This document shows, piece by piece, positions 61,794 to 64,000 of a DNA stretch of 64,000 bases. Below the pieces are notes generated by a model that was given only the letters and a program-made list of their open reading frames with translations, was not told where the DNA came from and searched no databases. Source of the DNA: Bacteroidales bacterium UBA3754 (GTDB lineage: Bacteria > Bacteroidota > Bacteroidia > Bacteroidales > UBA1715); the NCBI GenBank assembly GCA_002371705.1, contig DFGI01000080.1, positions 38,402 to 102,401 on the forward strand, in the 5' to 3' direction. Both the position numbers and the translations under genes were made by a program. Position 1 is the first letter of the stretch. The number at the start of each line of letters is the position of its first letter.

Positions 61794-62951
61794 CTATAAG
61801 TTTTTCATTATTTGCTCTATCCATTCGCGGACACAGCCTTCTCCACCTTTTTTCGTAAGAATTTGTATATGTGGAATAGCTTTGATTTCGTCCATAGCAG
61901 CGGCTGGGCAAGCCGCAAATCCAACCGACATAAGCAAATCTTTGCAGTTCACATCGTCGCCGATATACGCAACGTTTTGCAACGTGATGCCCATTTGGTT
62001 GCATATTTCCTGTACCGCAGCCAATTTTCCACCATCACGTTTCCCTTGGCTTAAAAAGTCAACCTTCAACTTTGCGGCACGTCGTTCCACCATTTTCGTG
62101 TTCTCGCTGGTGACAATTCCCACTTTCACGCCCTTTCTCTGCAACAACTGCAAGCCCATACCGTCGCGGGTGTTGAATTTCTTTAATTCATCGCCGTTTT
62201 CGCTATAATACATGCCAGCATCGGTCAGCGTGCCGTCAACATCGGTCATAAACAATTTGATAGCAGATGTGTCGCTTTGCATCCGCAACACATACTTATA
62301 CATCAATTTTTCAAGAATAAACCAATCGTCAGGTTCGTCAATTTCTGTGGCGGTATATTCCGGCATTTCATAAATGCCAATTTTTCCCGACAAACGGTTC
62401 TTCGACGCAAGAATGTTTTTCACTGAATTGATGTAGAACGCTCCATTTTCCATCAACATTCCTTCGAAATTCTGGCGGCGAGGGCGATTTCGATAATCAT
62501 AATTCATTGATGTTCCATCGGCATTCCAAAAGAACCTGTAATTGCGAACACACGTCAGGATTGAGTCAAACTGTCCTTCACCGTACATGTTCAGAGCTTC
62601 CGAAAAATGAAGGGTTTGCGTAAGCGGCGAAGTTGCCTGAACCAGCATAAACGTATCATTTTCAGACAGATGAGCGTAAGAAATATATTCCAGTATCACG
62701 CTTTCGGTACTGGCGGTGTCGCTGGCGTTTTCGGCGGAACGGCGGTAAATGTTCGTCTTCGCGTAATGCCGCGTAGCAACCACATCGGCTATCGCATCAG
62801 AATCGGTTGCAACAATTATTTGATCAACAGCATCGCACCGTTCCAACGCCTCAATGTTCCAACACACAAGCGGTTTACCGCAAAACGGTTTTATGTTTTT
62901 CAAAGGAATCGACTTGCTTCCTCCACGGACAGGGATAAATGCTATTACCAT
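61794..62951 (-). CDS. CMP-sialic/nonulosonic acid synthetase fused to HAD phosphatase
   Basis: A 385-residue fusion. Residues 1 to ~225 are an acylneuraminate cytidylyltransferase (FIPVRGGSKSIPLKNIKPFCGKPL, TDSDAIADV, LVQATSPLTQ), which activates a nonulosonic acid with CTP. Residues ~230-385 are a KdsC-like HAD phosphatase (FMTDVDGTLTDAGMYYSENGDELKKFNTRDGMGLQLL, GIVTSENTKMVERRA, YIGDDVNCKDLL). The same order occurs in animal CMAS proteins. The HAD part may remove a 9-phosphate before activation, but that is inference. It overlaps neuB by 7 bases and lies downstream of it. Confidence 0.88.
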   Translation of the reverse strand: MVIAFIPVRGGSKSIPLKNIKPFCGKPLVCWNIEALERCDAVDQIIVATDSDAIADVVATRHYAKTNIYRRSAENASDTASTESVILEYISYAHLSENDTFMLVQATSPLTQTLHFSEALNMYGEGQFDSILTCVRNYRFFWNADGTSMNYDYRNRPRRQNFEGMLMENGAFYINSVKNILASKNRLSGKIGIYEMPEYTATEIDEPDDWFILEKLMYKYVLRMQSDTSAIKLFMTDVDGTLTDAGMYYSENGDELKKFNTRDGMGLQLLQRKGVKVGIVTSENTKMVERRAAKLKVDFLSQGKRDGGKLAAVQEICNQMGITLQNVAYIGDDVNCKDLLMSVGFAACPAAAMDEIKAIPHIQILTKKGGEGCVREWIEQIMKNL

Positions 62952-63817
62952 TTTATTTGATTCTTTTTCAATTTATCACGTTGAACTAATTCAATATCGA
63001 GAATATCTTTCTGCTTGTATGACAACGCAGTAGCGACTGCCCGACAATCACGGGCAAGTTTCCGCAGTCCGTCAGGTTCCAGCGAAGCAGCGTGGTCGGT
63101 GCCTTTCCATGTTCTATCCAACGTAAAATGGCGTTCAATCCATTCCGCGCCAAGAGCAACCGCAGCAGAATCAACAGCAATGCCGAGATGATGACCAGAA
63201 AATCCAATGGATTTCACACGCTCGGAATATTCCTTTCGGAAACGCGTCAATTCCAACAGACACACATCGTTGAATGGGACCGGATAACCCGATGTACAGG
63301 CATATATCACCAAGTCTTTATTGCGTTTTTTTGATTCAAAAAACTGAAGGATGCGTTCTTCTTCGTCTTTGTTTGTCATACCAAGCGACAAGTGGATTTC
63401 TCCGTCAAAGTTATCGCACAAAAATTCAAGCAAAGCCTTGTTGAGATTGCACGCAGAAGGAACTTTTATTAGCTTGGGATGCAACGCACAAATTTCTTGT
63501 GCCGAAGTCACATCCCATACCGAAGTTGAATATTCCACACCATATTCGTTGCACCACGCCATCAATTGTCGATGTTGGTCTGCATCTAATTCCAAAAATT
63601 CTCGATGTTCTCCGTAAGTTTTTCCGTAAGAATTATATGGTTCAGGATGCGGAGCGTTGTATTCGTCCTCTGAAAGAAGTTCTTTTACATTTCGTTTTTG
63701 AAACTTCACGCCATCAACATTGCAATACGTCGCCGCGGTGTAAATCATTTTCCGTGCGATGTCCATATCACCTTTGTGGTTATATCCTATTTCCGCAATA
63801 ATCTTTGGAGCGTTCAT
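62945..63817 (-). CDS. N-acetylneuraminate synthase family protein (NeuB-like, no SAF domain)
   Basis: A 290-residue TIM-barrel enzyme that condenses phosphoenolpyruvate with a hexosamine or hexose (free or 6-phosphate). Motifs include IIAEIGYNHKGDMDIARKMI, VDGVKFQKRNVKELLS, STSVWDVTSAQEI, YACTSGYPVPFNDVCLLEL, SIGFSGHHLGIAVDSAAVALGAEWIERHFTLD and TWKGTDHAASLEPDGL. The usual ~60-residue C-terminal antifreeze-like (SAF) domain is missing; the protein stops shortly after the barrel. The neighbouring CMP-transferase/HAD fusion gives the next steps. A TAnnTTTG box lies just upstream. Confidence 0.9.
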   Translation of the reverse strand: MNAPKIIAEIGYNHKGDMDIARKMIYTAATYCNVDGVKFQKRNVKELLSEDEYNAPHPEPYNSYGKTYGEHREFLELDADQHRQLMAWCNEYGVEYSTSVWDVTSAQEICALHPKLIKVPSACNLNKALLEFLCDNFDGEIHLSLGMTNKDEEERILQFFESKKRNKDLVIYACTSGYPVPFNDVCLLELTRFRKEYSERVKSIGFSGHHLGIAVDSAAVALGAEWIERHFTLDRTWKGTDHAASLEPDGLRKLARDCRAVATALSYKQKDILDIELVQRDKLKKNQIKW

Positions 63818-63836
63818 TTTTCAGATATTTCATCAC

Positions 63837-63844
63837 AAAGATAC
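63837..63844 (-). promoter_or_regulatory. TAnnTTTG promoter box for the neuB-neuA pair
   Basis: The minus strand reads TATCTTTG, 20 bases before the neuB ATG. Confidence 0.5.
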
Positions 63845-63910
63845 GAGAATTTAGAGTTTTACCAACTGCAATTATTTTAATGTGTAACACATAATTTTTG
63901 TCAGGTATTA

Positions 63911-63947
63911 TGAATTATGCATTGTACATTGTGGATTGTGGATTGCG
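63911..63947. repeat. ATTGTACATTGTG-type repeat, copy 2
   Basis: Units TGCATTGTACATT, GTGGATT and GTGGATT follow one another; related to 59464-59493. Confidence 0.6.
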
Positions 63948-63966
63948 GAGCCTTCCGGGCGGGCAT

Positions 63967-64000
63967 AAAAAAAGGGTCCGCCAGTTTCCCTGACGGACCC
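63967..64000 (-). terminator. Terminator of a minus-strand gene beyond the right edge
   Basis: GGGTCCGTCAG / CTGGCGGACCC stem (one wobble position) with a short loop, followed on the minus strand by TTTTTTT. It implies that the next gene to the right also runs leftward. Confidence 0.8.

Overview
The window reads as chromosomal DNA of a Bacteroidota bacterium, most likely a member of the Bacteroidales or a close relative. Supporting signs are the recurrent TAnnTTTG promoter element (the Bacteroidota -7 box), a FeoA-FeoB fusion, secreted proteins with C-terminal sorting domains of the type IX secretion system (T9SS), BspA-like leucine-rich repeats, SprB repeats, CotH/lamin-tail surface proteins, an Lnb/DUF4105 protein, and a bifunctional ThrA. 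About 50 protein genes and one tRNA are visible. No CRISPR array, rRNA or intact transposon was seen.

Layout. 1-5.2 kb: a phosphonate cluster (nucleotidyltransferase/PEP mutase fusion entering from the left, phosphonopyruvate decarboxylase fused to an iron alcohol dehydrogenase, and a GT4 glycosyltransferase). Together they predict a 2-hydroxyethylphosphonate-type group, CMP-activated, for a surface glycan. 5.3-9.3 kb: a giant LRR/SprB surface protein. 9.4-12.8 kb: ygiQ-like radical SAM, Nudix, mnmA. 12.9-15.3 kb: feoAB. 15.7-19.9 kb: a basic exported protein, a TPR protein, polA. 20-26.1 kb: a small secreted protein, a minus-strand set of AsmA, histidine kinase and APH-like protein, and a divergent GNAT. 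26.2-28.5 kb: pssA, a lipoprotein, a repeat-rich gap, and a small two-gene module. 28.6-34.5 kb: thrA, hisS, recO, an RsmF-like methyltransferase.

34.6-43.4 kb is accessory in character: a VWA protein, an AraC regulator, then a visibly AT-rich block of T9SS-type cargo (S74 protein, C25 gingipain-like protease, three small proteins with almost identical sorting domains, a decayed fragment with REP-like hairpins). It ends in an IS5-type transposase remnant beside tRNA-Thr(CGT).

43.5-54.4 kb returns to core genes: frr, tonB, radA, a lipoprotein, a nhaD-exbB-exbD-tonB operon, the Lnb-like gene, parA-parB-DUF5683, and lpxH. 54.5-61.8 kb holds a CotH/LTD giant, a lipoprotein, and an ECF sigma factor overlapping a membrane protein that ends in a gliding-motility (type B) C-terminal domain. 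61.8-63.8 kb holds a sialic/nonulosonic acid pair (neuB and a neuA-HAD fusion), so the window both begins and ends with genes for acidic decoration of surface glycans.

The items most worth following are the two fusion enzymes of the phosphonate cluster, the sigma/type-B-CTD pair at 59.6-61.8 kb, the repeated sorting-domain cassettes at 40.7-43.1 kb, and the truncated NeuB with its phosphatase-fused partner. All functional statements rest on reading motifs by eye; no database search was made.
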